The translations under genes were made by a program, and so were the position numbers. From contig WMKK01000015.1 of the NCBI GenBank assembly GCA_012295225.1, forward strand, positions 62,001-126,000: a stretch of 64,000 nucleotides of DNA. The letters run 5' to 3'. Positions 52,701 to 62,073 of this stretch are shown here, in pieces. The notes beneath the pieces were generated by a model, which had not been told where the DNA came from, ran no database searches, and worked only from the letters and a program-made list of their open reading frames with translations. Positions within the stretch are counted from its first letter, which is position 1; every line of letters begins with the position of its first letter. The DNA comes from Ostreococcus mediterraneus. Its lineage: Eukaryota; Chlorophyta; Mamiellophyceae; Mamiellales; Bathycoccaceae.

Positions 52701-54485
52701 CTAATCGAAAAAGTCTTCGACATCGAATTCGGGATCGAGCAGCGCCGGGCCGAACCGCGACAAGTCCACGCCATCCATGATGAGATTCTCAAACGTTTCC
52801 TCGAGATCGGTATCGCCGATGAGCACGGCACCTTTCATTTTGCCACGCAGCAACAGCACGCGAACGTACGTTGACGCGGAAGGATTGTCTTCATCCACGC
52901 GTTCGCGTTGGTACGTCGCGACGTCTTCGACGGGCTCGTCGTCGAGCTTTTGCGCGTTGTACGCGCCGAGCAAGACCACTTTCAGGCCAAAGAATTGCGT
53001 GACGTGCGTGAAAAGTTCAAAATTAAACCCAAATGCGTCGGCATCGCACACACCAGCGTGAACTTTTGCGGCGAATGCGCCAGTCTGCGCCGCGTGGCTC
53101 CACAAACGCATTTGAAACCAAGGCGCGTCGCTCGAGCGCGACCGCGCCTCCATCGAACACGCATCACCGACGGCGTAGATGGAGTCCGCGTACGGCCCAA
53201 CGGTGCGCATGCACTCGTCGACGAGAATGCCGCCGTCGATGGATGACCGCGGGGCATCGCGAGCGTCAAGCCAATCACATCTGGGTTCGACGCCCGCCGC
53301 GGAGACGACGACATCCGCGAAGAGCGTCTCGCCGTTACTCAGCGTGATGACATTGCGCGCGCCGTCTTCGTGCGCGTCAGCAATGGTGGCATTTTTGATG
53401 ATTGTCAACTTCATGCGATGTGTCGCAGTTGTCCCCGTCGCATCGCCGCCGCCGTCGCGGCATCGAGCGCGGAAGCGAGACGTCCAATCCGGTCCCGCCG
53501 ACGACCCCAACATTCTGCGCTTCGCATCGCGTCCGTCTTCGTCGCCGGCCACGACGTTTGGGTATATCGCCCAATCCTTTTTCGCGCGGCGCGCCGCCTT
53601 CATCCTCCGCCGTGCGTACAAAATCCGCCCAAAGAAATCCGCGGCGTCGGCGTCAAACATCGCGTCGCCCAACGCGTCGTGCTTCATCACCCACACCAAT
53701 TCGCACGCCTCCATCGCGCGCGTCGACTCCACACCCACGCCACACAGCGCATCGACAATTTCAAGCGCAATCGCACCGTTCCCGACTAAAACCACCGCGG
53801 TCGCGTTCGCATTCGTCACGCGACGCGCGAGCGCGTCCACGCTCTCGACGTCGCGCACCTCGAGCGCATCCACGCTCGCCGGCACCGCACGCCTCGGCCG
53901 TGCGCCCGTCGCGACGCACAGCGCACCGTACCGCACGCACGCCCCGGTGTCGAGCGTCAGCGTGCGCTGCGCGGCGTCGTGTCCGACGACGGCGGCGCTG
54001 GCTCGCGCGCACCCGCGCGCCGAAAAACTCGCCAGCGACGACGCCCCCACCGCGAATCGCGCCGCCCGGCGCGTCAGACGCTCTGTGACTATTACATCTT
54101 TCGCCACGTTTGTCGGATCAATCAACAGCATCGTCGTTGACGAGGATTGTCGGTATCCAGGATGACGTTCCGCGGCGCGAGGATTAAAGTCATCGTCGGC
54201 GCCGAAATCATCATCCTCGCCCGTCGCGTCAGCGTACGCCCGCGCGAACGCACACCCACCCACGCCCGCACCGACGATGACGACATCGTACCACGCGCCG
54301 TCCACGCACGCATCGACCGCCTCCGCGACGCCAGCGCCGCGATCGCGACCGTCGTCGCGAACGCCATCATCATTCGCGCACGGCGCGCACCACGCGTCCG
54401 CGTCCGCGTCCGCCGTCGTCACGCACACCACGCGCGCATCCGAATCCGACGCCCCCAACCTCACGCGCCGACACCGCGAACACAT
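52701..54485 (-). CDS. PYROXD1: PYROXD1-like FAD-dependent oxidoreductase
   Basis: The 594-residue protein is a pyridine-nucleotide disulfide oxidoreductase without the redox-active cysteine pair, as in PYROXD1, which protects the tRNA ligase RtcB from oxidation in animals. It shows the FAD dinucleotide fold (YDVVIVGAGVGGCAFARAYA), the NAD fold (AVVLVGNGAIALEIVDALCG) and the late FAD block SIYAVGDACSMEARS. The C-terminus reads GKMKGAVLIGDTDLEETFEN, then LLDPEFDVEDFFD, a PYROXD1 signature. An N-terminal addition of about 65 residues has CSRCRRVRLG and CAPC, a zinc-finger-like pair. The frame opens at a GTG; the ATG at 54485 is used. Confidence 0.88.
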   Translation of the reverse strand: MCSRCRRVRLGASDSDARVVCVTTADADADAWCAPCANDDGVRDDGRDRGAGVAEAVDACVDGAWYDVVIVGAGVGGCAFARAYADATGEDDDFGADDDFNPRAAERHPGYRQSSSTTMLLIDPTNVAKDVIVTERLTRRAARFAVGASSLASFSARGCARASAAVVGHDAAQRTLTLDTGACVRYGALCVATGARPRRAVPASVDALEVRDVESVDALARRVTNANATAVVLVGNGAIALEIVDALCGVGVESTRAMEACELVWVMKHDALGDAMFDADAADFFGRILYARRRMKAARRAKKDWAIYPNVVAGDEDGRDAKRRMLGSSAGPDWTSRFRARCRDGGGDATGTTATHRMKLTIIKNATIADAHEDGARNVITLSNGETLFADVVVSAAGVEPRCDWLDARDAPRSSIDGGILVDECMRTVGPYADSIYAVGDACSMEARSRSSDAPWFQMRLWSHAAQTGAFAAKVHAGVCDADAFGFNFELFTHVTQFFGLKVVLLGAYNAQKLDDEPVEDVATYQRERVDEDNPSASTYVRVLLLRGKMKGAVLIGDTDLEETFENLIMDGVDLSRFGPALLDPEFDVEDFFD

Positions 54486-54657
54486 GCGCCCACGCACGCG
54501 CGCCGCTGGCCCGCGAAGTCGCGGTCTGTGGTGGCTGCGAATGCACTCGATGCGCGCGTTGGATGGTGACGACGACGCGAGACGCGCGCGCGAGACGCGT
54601 GAACGCTGTGAAGAGCGACCACGAGTGCGTTGGTGGGTGTTGAACCGTCCCGTGAGA

Positions 54658-54694
<37 letters not shown>

Positions 54695-55330
54695 GTCACG
54701 CGGCGAAAAGTACAGTTTTGTGTTGACTGGTGGTCGAGGACGAATGTTTGCGTGGAAACATAGCGCGGTGCGGCGCCGCGTCCTGGGCGCCGTGCGCGCG
54801 TGGATGACAGCGCGATCGTCGTCGTCGTCGGCGGCGGCGGCGGGCGGTGGTCGGCGGTCACGCGGCGAAAAGTACAGGTTTTGTGTGACTGATTGATCGA
54901 TTGATTAATGCGATCGATCGATCGATCGATCGATTGAGTGGTGCGCGGGGCGTCGCGCGAGCGTCACGCATGTATGTATAGACACACACGCGCGTGCGCG
55001 CCACGCATATATATAGATGCATCGCGCACCGCCGCGTCGACGGCGCCGCGCGACGATCGTCACCGATCCATCCATCGATCCAAATGGAACACGAACCGTC
55101 GCACAGCGTCGCGTCAAAGTGGATAAGATCGCATCGATCCAAAGGGAACGCGCGCCGTCACATCGCCGCGCACGCGTTCCGCGCGAACGCGAACGAACGA
55201 ACGCATCGAGAACGCGCACACGCGGTCGACCGACGAGACGCGACGCGACGCGCGCGACGAGACGCGAGCGAGCGCGTAGCTTGAACGCGACACCATCAGC
55301 TCGAGTGTTAACTTTTTCAAGTCTTTCATC
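54486..55330. promoter_or_regulatory. Divergent region of PYROXD1 and glucan water dikinase, with duplicated motifs
   Basis: This is 845 bases. A 23-base core (CGGTCACGCGGCGAAAAGTA plus CAG) occurs at 54693-54715 and 54855-54877, followed in both by a TTTTGTGT-like tail. A GTC run precedes the first (54661-54692). An (ATCG)n run lies at 54912-54934. A TATA-like ATATATATAG is at about 55006. Close to the dikinase start, CATCGATCCAAA is repeated at 55073 and 55132, each followed by a GGGAAC- or TGGAAC-type block. Both may be cis elements. Confidence 0.6.
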
Positions 55331-58300
55331 ATGAGCGCGACGACGACGTCTGCGTCGTCGTCTCTCGGCGCCGCCGTGCGCAGTGCGCGATGCCGAACGA
55401 CGCGTCGTCATCGGTGTCGCGTCGCCGTCGCGCGCCACGCGGCGGCGGGGACGAAGACGAAGAGAATATCCAACCCCGAGGCGGTCGACGCGGGACGCCG
55501 CGCGCCCGCGGAACCCGTCGAAGAGTCGCGCGCGCGCGTCAAACTTCCATTCGGTGACGATGGCGCGATCGATATCGTCGTCGTAAAGCTTCCCAGTGGT
55601 GATGTCGATGTGACGTTTGCGCTCGTGGGGGCGGCGAGCGCGGCGAATGCGCAAGGCGGCGGGGTTGAGTTGCACTGGGCGACGACGTCGACGGAGGGCG
55701 ACGTCGGCGCGTGGCGCGCTCCGGCGGCGACCATCGCGTGCGATGGCGTCACGCGCGAGTTTGGCGACGGCATCGCGAAGCGAAGTGTGTTTGATAAAGC
55801 GACGAATGCGTTGGTGGTGCGCGTGCCGGCGAGCGAGGAGGATGTGGGGTCCATCGTCGGGATTTGCGTGAGCGGCGATTTTTGGGCGCACGCCACCGAC
55901 GGCGACGTGCGCGCGACGATTAAACGCTTGAGTTTGGCTGGTGGCGCGAGCGGCGGCCTCGAAGCCCTGGCGCGTCGCGCCACTGACCTTGAGGGTGGAT
56001 CGGTGAACTTGTTTACGCGATTTTGCGCGGTTGATGGCGCGCTGGATGACGCCGCGGCGCTCGGCGGCGCCGGCGCCGCCGTCGTGTACTCGTGGTTGCG
56101 TTTGAGCTCATTAAAACAGCTCCACTGGTACGCTGGGAACAACTACCAGGGCAAGGACATGGCGAGCATGCAGGAACGTCTCGCTGGTCGCATCGCACAC
56201 AAGGCTGCGACGGCTGAAGACCCAACCGCGCGAGGATTAATGCGCGCGTCTCTCGCGTTTCTCCCGCGCGGCGGCGGCAACGGCGACGACATTCGCATGG
56301 GCATTTTAAACATCATGCGCCAACACGGCATCAAAGAAGGCCACCGACCGGGCATTGAAGACCCATTCATCGCGCAGTGGCACCAAAAGCTGCACTCGAA
56401 CACCACGCCCGATGACGTGAAGATTTGCGAAGCGTATTTGCACTTTTTGCACACTGGCAACTGGGATGACTTTTGGGAGCATTTGTGGAACAACGCGCGT
56501 CTGACGCGCGAAGATTTAGCCGGCATGAAGGCTGGATGGCGATCCGATGGCATCACTGGTCCAGCGTATCACATGCCGCACATGATTGATTCATTCAAGC
56601 ATTATTTGTGGATTTTAAAGACGACGCACGGTGGGGGAGACGTGGATAGCGCGATGAATTTCGCGCGCCACGGGTTGCCCGGGGACGTGGCGTGGGAGGT
56701 GGATGACATGTTACAAAATCGCGATGCGTGGTGGGTACCTGGGAAGATTGTCGAGATTCGTGAAAAGATGCTGCACGTGTGGCAAAATGATGCGCCGAAT
56801 CGCGATGTGGTGATGCTTGACGCGACGCTTGAAAAATTTTTCCGAACCAAGGTGGAATCCGTGGACCACGCGGCGATGAGCGCGGATGATTTGCTCGAGT
56901 TGTTGGAGTTGTCGTTGAAGAATGCGACGCTGACGCAAGATTCACCAAAGCTTAGTATGGCGTTGAGCTACTTGCGCGCGGCGATGGGTGAGGCGAACGG
57001 TGCGCGATGGAGCGAGTCGTGGGCCAAGACGATGGACGCCGCGCTCGAATATTGCGCCCTCGCCATGGAGCACGACATGGACTTTTTGTGCTCTGCGACG
57101 CAATCTGCGGCGAACATCATCGCAGCCAAGAGCACGAAAACTGACCCAAAGTATTTGATTAACTTTGGTGAAGAAAACGTGCGTTCGCACGTGGTGTTTG
57201 TGGTGTCGCAATTGATTTCTTCGCTTCGGCCGACGGTGCGCGCCGCCGCCGGACGGTCGCCTTGGCTCATCGCCAGCGTCGGTGATGCCGCGCTCGAAAC
57301 CTACGCGGGCGTGGCGAAGATTGAAACACTGAGCGAAATCCAAGGTGAAGACTTTTCATCCGCCCCAATGGTGTGCTTCACGGAAAAGCTCGGTGGTCTC
57401 GAGGACATTCCCGCGGGCGTTAAAGCCGTCGTCACCAAGTCGCCAGTGGATTTATTGAGCCACATCGCCATTCGCGCGCGCAACACCAACGTATTGCTCG
57501 CCAGCGTCGCCGACGACGCGCTGTGGGCGAATGTCGTCGCCATGAATGGCGAACACGTGCGATGCGCGATCGTGGACGAGGCGTTGGTGATTGAAAAGGC
57601 CAACGTCTCATCCGCGGCTACGACTTCGGCTTCGGCTTCGGCTTCGGCTTCGACGACCAAGGTGTCCATCAAGCCGTACACGCCCTCAGAATCGTGGGTC
57701 ATCACCCCAGACGCGTACGTTGAGTCAATCGTCGGTGGTAAGAGCAAGAGCTTGGCTGAAATGGCTAAGGAACTCGCGGCATCTGACGCCGCCGCCGGCG
57801 TCGACGTCCCGGGATCGTTTGCGCTTCCATTCGGCTCATTTGAACGCGCGCTCGCCGAAGACACTGAAACTCGCGCGCAACTCGACGCCGCCGTGCGCGC
57901 GATTGAATCGTCAACCACCGCGAGTGAACGTCGCGACGCTTTGGCGCACGCGCGCGAGATTATCGCCACGCAACTCGTGTGTCCGAGCGGATTAGAGGCG
58001 CCGTTGACGCGCGCGGCGAAGACGCTCAACGCCGACGCCGACATGGAGCGCGTCTGGGATGCCGTCTGCGGCGTCTGGGCATCCAAGTGGACCGAACGCG
58101 CGTGGCTATCGCGTAAGGCGTGCGGAATTCCTGACGCCGACCTCAACGTTGCGGTTTTACTCATGGAGCTCGTCGACGCGGAGTACGCGTTTGTGCTGCA
58201 CACGGCTAATCCGGTGACGGGCGACGCGGATCAAGTCTTTGGCGAACTGTGCGTCGGTCTCGGTGAGACGTTGGTTGGAAACGATCCGGGGTGCGCGTTA

Positions 58301-58666
58301 GGATTCACAGTGAGCAAGTCTACGGGCGAGATTACGATTCGATCGGTGCCGAGTAAGCTTCAAGGACATTTCGCGCCGGCGGGCGGGACGATTATCGCCC
58401 GAAGCGACTCCAACGGGGAAGATTTGGAAGATTTCGCCGGCGCTGGATTATACGATAGCATCACCGCGGAAGCGACGGAAGAGCGCGTGATTGATTACGC
58501 GTCGTCGGTGCTCGTGTGGGATGCGGCGAAGCGCGACGGATTGATTACGCGCATCGCCGAGGCTGCCAAGGCGATTGAGTCGTACCGAGGCGCGCCGCAG
58601 GACATCGAAGGCGCCGTCGTCGGCGACCGCATCGTGTTGTTGCAAACTCGCGCGCAAATATGTTAG
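55331..58666 (+). CDS. Alpha-glucan water dikinase (GWD family)
   Basis: The 1111-residue enzyme phosphorylates starch glucosyl residues so they can be broken down. The first 60 residues are Ser/Thr/Ala/Arg-rich, as in a plastid targeting sequence. A CBM45-like region follows (GGGVELHWATTSTEGDVGAW, near residue 115). The phospho-histidine domain has LLSHIAIRARNTNVLLAS, with the catalytic His near residue 709; the GWD-type RARN is present rather than the PWD form. The C-terminal nucleotide-binding domain has IIARSDSNGEDLEDFAGAGL and ends VLLQTRAQIC. It is shorter than plant GWD1 (about 1400) and seems to have one carbohydrate-binding module, not two. An SAS/ASA-rich linker near residue 760 comes from a GCTTCG repeat. 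Confidence 0.9.
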   Translation: MSATTTSASSSLGAAVRSARCRTTRRHRCRVAVARHAAAGTKTKRISNPEAVDAGRRAPAEPVEESRARVKLPFGDDGAIDIVVVKLPSGDVDVTFALVGAASAANAQGGGVELHWATTSTEGDVGAWRAPAATIACDGVTREFGDGIAKRSVFDKATNALVVRVPASEEDVGSIVGICVSGDFWAHATDGDVRATIKRLSLAGGASGGLEALARRATDLEGGSVNLFTRFCAVDGALDDAAALGGAGAAVVYSWLRLSSLKQLHWYAGNNYQGKDMASMQERLAGRIAHKAATAEDPTARGLMRASLAFLPRGGGNGDDIRMGILNIMRQHGIKEGHRPGIEDPFIAQWHQKLHSNTTPDDVKICEAYLHFLHTGNWDDFWEHLWNNARLTREDLAGMKAGWRSDGITGPAYHMPHMIDSFKHYLWILKTTHGGGDVDSAMNFARHGLPGDVAWEVDDMLQNRDAWWVPGKIVEIREKMLHVWQNDAPNRDVVMLDATLEKFFRTKVESVDHAAMSADDLLELLELSLKNATLTQDSPKLSMALSYLRAAMGEANGARWSESWAKTMDAALEYCALAMEHDMDFLCSATQSAANIIAAKSTKTDPKYLINFGEENVRSHVVFVVSQLISSLRPTVRAAAGRSPWLIASVGDAALETYAGVAKIETLSEIQGEDFSSAPMVCFTEKLGGLEDIPAGVKAVVTKSPVDLLSHIAIRARNTNVLLASVADDALWANVVAMNGEHVRCAIVDEALVIEKANVSSAATTSASASASASTTKVSIKPYTPSESWVITPDAYVESIVGGKSKSLAEMAKELAASDAAAGVDVPGSFALPFGSFERALAEDTETRAQLDAAVRAIESSTTASERRDALAHAREIIATQLVCPSGLEAPLTRAAKTLNADADMERVWDAVCGVWASKWTERAWLSRKACGIPDADLNVAVLLMELVDAEYAFVLHTANPVTGDADQVFGELCVGLGETLVGNDPGCALGFTVSKSTGEITIRSVPSKLQGHFAPAGGTIIARSDSNGEDLEDFAGAGLYDSITAEATEERVIDYASSVLVWDAAKRDGLITRIAEAAKAIESYRGAPQDIEGAVVGDRIVLLQTRAQIC

Positions 58667-58740
58667 GCTATAGTTCGTTACTGTTGTTACCCGCCGCTAG
58701 TGTGTTTCTGTGCTACCTACCTACCTACCTAGTGTGTCGT

Positions 58741-61700
58741 CTATTGTTCTTCTACGATGTCGATGTTACACAACGCTTTCGCCGAGCGAATGATATCGTC
58801 AGCGACGCGCCTCGTATTTGCCTCGTGCTTGAACGCGAGAGATTTCAGCGCACTCGCGGCTGCAAATATGATACGCCTATTATGTGCCGCGATGGTGTCT
58901 TCGCTATCGTCGTCGTTGTCCTGGAGCGACGTCGCGCGGCTTCGAATGACGTTTGAGAGAATTTCAACAGCCCCGGCGTCTCCAGCCACCGTTTGATTCT
59001 CCGTGCTCGCGTTATACGCCACGTTGCGCAGTGCCCCGATAGATTCCACGCAATGTTGCTCGCGCACGAGCGCGCACAGCGAAGGAATGATGCCTAACCG
59101 TCTACATGCGTCTCTATTCGCCCCGCTTGCGCACGCGAGCTCTCGAACCGCCGCAGCCGCCTCGACTCGATGCTCAGCGTCGAGCGTCGAGTTCGCCAGA
59201 CGCTCGCCGAGTGTCGTCATCATTTCAATTGATGCTTCGCGCTTCCGCGACGGTCGAAGCTCACGTTGCGCGAGCGTCCTTTGGCTGAGCGTCCCGTGTC
59301 TCCACGCGTCGGCGACGTGTAATTCCAAATCCGTCAATTTTGCACCCGCGTCTCGAAGCGCCGAAACGGCTTCGGCGTCGCCCAATCGCAACGCCCACGC
59401 GGCACCGGTGCGTTTCCATCGATCCCACGCCTCGAGCCCGCCCTGGCGCGTCTTTAACGGCGCGCACGCAGTGATGGCAACGCGAATGGTCGCAATGTCC
59501 CCGCTTCGCACGGCTAAATGCAGAATAGTTTGCTTGTCGGCGTCTTTAACGCCAGCACATCCCACAGGCGCGCGGCGGATGAGTTCTTCAAGCATATCCA
59601 CGTTGCCTCGTGCGGCGGCGATGTGCGTTGCGAGCGTGTTCGCACGTGATGGCACAGAGATGTCGGCGCCGGCGTCGAGCAACGCGCGGACGACTGAAAT
59701 CGCCCGCGGCGACGGGCTAGCCGCCGCCGCTCGGAGGCATTCGGCGTCTGGCTCGACGCCCGAATGTAACAGTGCGCACACGACGCCGACAACGCCCCGC
59801 CCGCACGCGGCGCGCATGCACCGCGCGTCAGCGTCGAAATCATCCACGTCGCTCGTCGATGAATACGGCGACGAACATTTGTCGTCGTCGTCGTCGACCG
59901 CGACGCCATTCGCGATGAGGTAGTCGGCGTAATCGCGAAGCACGGGTCTGGCAAATATTTCGCACGGCGCGAATGGACCGTCGATGACGCCAAACGCGCA
60001 CGCCGCGGGTTCGTCGTCATTTGGGAGTAACGCCGCAGCTTCGCCATCCGTCAAGCCAATCGTCGACGAAGACAATGTCGACGAATTCGGCGCTAAGCGC
60101 AAGGATTTCTCAGCCACCAACGCGCGAGAGACCAAAAGCACGTTCAACGACGTCCCGCCGATCGCATCGAACGCGTCCAACGCACCGACGCCGCGCTCGT
60201 CACTCAATCCCAACGCCTCCATCCACATCCGCGCCAGAGCGCGCTCGACGCCGTTCCTGGGCGCTTCGTAACGTGGGCGGTACACCGACGTCACGCCTTC
60301 GAGCAATCGCTCACGAAGCGTCATTCGACAGGTTTTGCCACTCGATGTCATCGGCCAAGACGCGAAATCGACAAATACATACCGAAGAGGTACGGCGTGC
60401 GTCGGCAGGCGATGTCTCGCCCATCGTTCGAGCGCTCGAGCGTACACGCCGTCATCGAACGCGTCGTAGTCTCGTCGTAATTGCACGTGCGCCGTCAACG
60501 CCGACGACTGCGCGTCATCGCTGTTGACGTCGTAAAATACCACCGCATTCGCCACGAGTGCGTCGCACGCGCGCAGAACGACTTCGATTTCATCCAGCTC
60601 CACGCGGTAGCCGCGAATTTTCACCTGTCTGTCCCGCCGGCCGAGCACGTACAATTCCCCGCTTTCATCCACGTACCCGTCGTCTCCGGTGAAATACACG
60701 CGTCCTCGATCGGTATTTACGAATGCTTCCGCCGTGCGAGCGACGTCGCCGACGTATCCCGCGGAAACGCACGCGCCGCCGATGACAATTTCGCCAGCGA
60801 CGCCCACGTCGTCGATAAACGTCGCGCCGCATTCATCTTCGTCTTCGTCTTTTCGTTTGGCAATGTACACGCACGCGAACCCATCGATCGCATACGCCTT
60901 CCCCGCACGCCTCGCATCATCACCTACGCGCATTCTCGCGTACGTTTGCACCACCGTCGTCTCTGTCGCGCCGTACGCGTTGTACAATTCCACCGCCGGC
61001 GCCCACGTCTCGAGCGTCTGCGTCGACATCTTCTCCCCAGCCAACGTCACGCATCGCAACGTCGGCACCTCGCTCGGCGCGCAACGCAACAAAGAAAACA
61101 CCGTCGGCGTACAGCACACGTGCGTCGCCCCGCTCGCGCGCACGACGAGTGCGAAATCGCTCTGAATCATCGCTCGGGACGACGCCGCGCACGTCGCTCC
61201 AGCCAAAACCGCCGCGCACGCGTCGCCCATATACAAATCAAACGTCGCGTTCGACGCGAGCATGACCACTGAATCGCTCTGTATGCGCTCGACGGCTATT
61301 TTATTCCTCGCATACGCCATGACGGCGTCGTGCGTCGCCGGGACAGGCTTTGGAGCTCCGCCCGACGTGCCACTCGTAAACGCCAAATACCACGTCGCGT
61401 TCGGCTCCTTCTCCTCCTCCTCCTCGTTCGCATCCATACCCTCCCCATCATCGTCGAACGCATCCATAACGATTATCCCTACCTCGTCGCCATCGATGCC
61501 GAGCCGTGCCTTGACGTCGCGCGCGTTGTCCGCCGTCGCGCAGACGACGTCTTTCGCCTTTGCGGCGTCGAGCGCGGCTCGACACCGCGCGGGCGGCCAC
61601 GCCTCCGTATCCACCGTACACACCGTGCGCCGCGCGCGTGCGGCGGCGAGCAACGTAATAAGCGCTTCGGCGCCGTCACGGGCGGTGGAGACGACGACGG

Positions 61701-61896
61701 CGCGACGACGCGAGGTGGAGCAGAGCGCGCGAGAGGCGCGCGAGACGGCGGCGTCGAGCGCGCGCGCGTCGAGCGCGAAAGTCACGGCGCCGGTGGCGTC
61801 GACGACGACGAGCGCGGGCGCGTGAGGGTGCGTGAGCGCGCGCACGCGCAGGGCGTCGGCGGCGGTGCGCGGTGGCGGCGCCGGCGACGGCGCCAT
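58741..61896 (-). CDS. Adenylation domain + carrier protein + ankyrin + armadillo repeats (NRPS-like chimera)
   Basis: The 1051-residue protein combines four parts. The N-terminal adenylation domain has WYLAFTSGTSGGAPKPVPAT (A3, near residue 171), TFDLYMGDACA (A4; Asp as in amino-acid activation), LYNAYGATETTV (A5), GRVYFTGDDGYVDESGELYV (A7), RRDRQVKIRGYRVELDEIEV (A8) and PMTSSGKTCRMTLRE (A10 Lys). A carrier domain follows with DAFDAIGGTSLNVLLVSRAL, whose Ser (near residue 580) would take phosphopantetheine. Ankyrin repeats occupy about 690-860 (ATHIAAARGNVDMLEELIRR). Armadillo-like repeats fill the rest (VEAAAAVRELACASGANRDA). The ATG at 61896 is used. No condensation or reductase domain is present, so release of the bound acid is unexplained. 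Confidence 0.85.
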   Translation of the reverse strand: MAPSPAPPPRTAADALRVRALTHPHAPALVVVDATGAVTFALDARALDAAVSRASRALCSTSRRRAVVVSTARDGAEALITLLAAARARRTVCTVDTEAWPPARCRAALDAAKAKDVVCATADNARDVKARLGIDGDEVGIIVMDAFDDDGEGMDANEEEEEKEPNATWYLAFTSGTSGGAPKPVPATHDAVMAYARNKIAVERIQSDSVVMLASNATFDLYMGDACAAVLAGATCAASSRAMIQSDFALVVRASGATHVCCTPTVFSLLRCAPSEVPTLRCVTLAGEKMSTQTLETWAPAVELYNAYGATETTVVQTYARMRVGDDARRAGKAYAIDGFACVYIAKRKDEDEDECGATFIDDVGVAGEIVIGGACVSAGYVGDVARTAEAFVNTDRGRVYFTGDDGYVDESGELYVLGRRDRQVKIRGYRVELDEIEVVLRACDALVANAVVFYDVNSDDAQSSALTAHVQLRRDYDAFDDGVYARALERWARHRLPTHAVPLRYVFVDFASWPMTSSGKTCRMTLRERLLEGVTSVYRPRYEAPRNGVERALARMWMEALGLSDERGVGALDAFDAIGGTSLNVLLVSRALVAEKSLRLAPNSSTLSSSTIGLTDGEAAALLPNDDEPAACAFGVIDGPFAPCEIFARPVLRDYADYLIANGVAVDDDDDKCSSPYSSTSDVDDFDADARCMRAACGRGVVGVVCALLHSGVEPDAECLRAAAASPSPRAISVVRALLDAGADISVPSRANTLATHIAAARGNVDMLEELIRRAPVGCAGVKDADKQTILHLAVRSGDIATIRVAITACAPLKTRQGGLEAWDRWKRTGAAWALRLGDAEAVSALRDAGAKLTDLELHVADAWRHGTLSQRTLAQRELRPSRKREASIEMMTTLGERLANSTLDAEHRVEAAAAVRELACASGANRDACRRLGIIPSLCALVREQHCVESIGALRNVAYNASTENQTVAGDAGAVEILSNVIRSRATSLQDNDDDSEDTIAAHNRRIIFAAASALKSLAFKHEANTRRVADDIIRSAKALCNIDIVEEQ

Positions 61897-62073
61897 GGCG
61901 CGCGCGGTTGTGAGGCGGCGAGGCGAGGCGGTCAAATGTGTGTATTAAAATATAAATGCTGACCGACGTCTCTTGGTGAAGAGAGCTACTAGGATATATA
62001 TCTATCATAGGAACGCGTTGGATTGATACGCACGGTGTCGGCGTGTCAATCGCGTTCGGCGTTCGTGGAACGC

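Noticed and set aside
55331-58666. Phosphoglucan water dikinase (PWD) instead of GWD
   Set aside because: The catalytic SHIAIRARN and RSDSNGEDLE blocks are closer to GWD; a PWD-type CBM20 was not seen. Some uncertainty stays.
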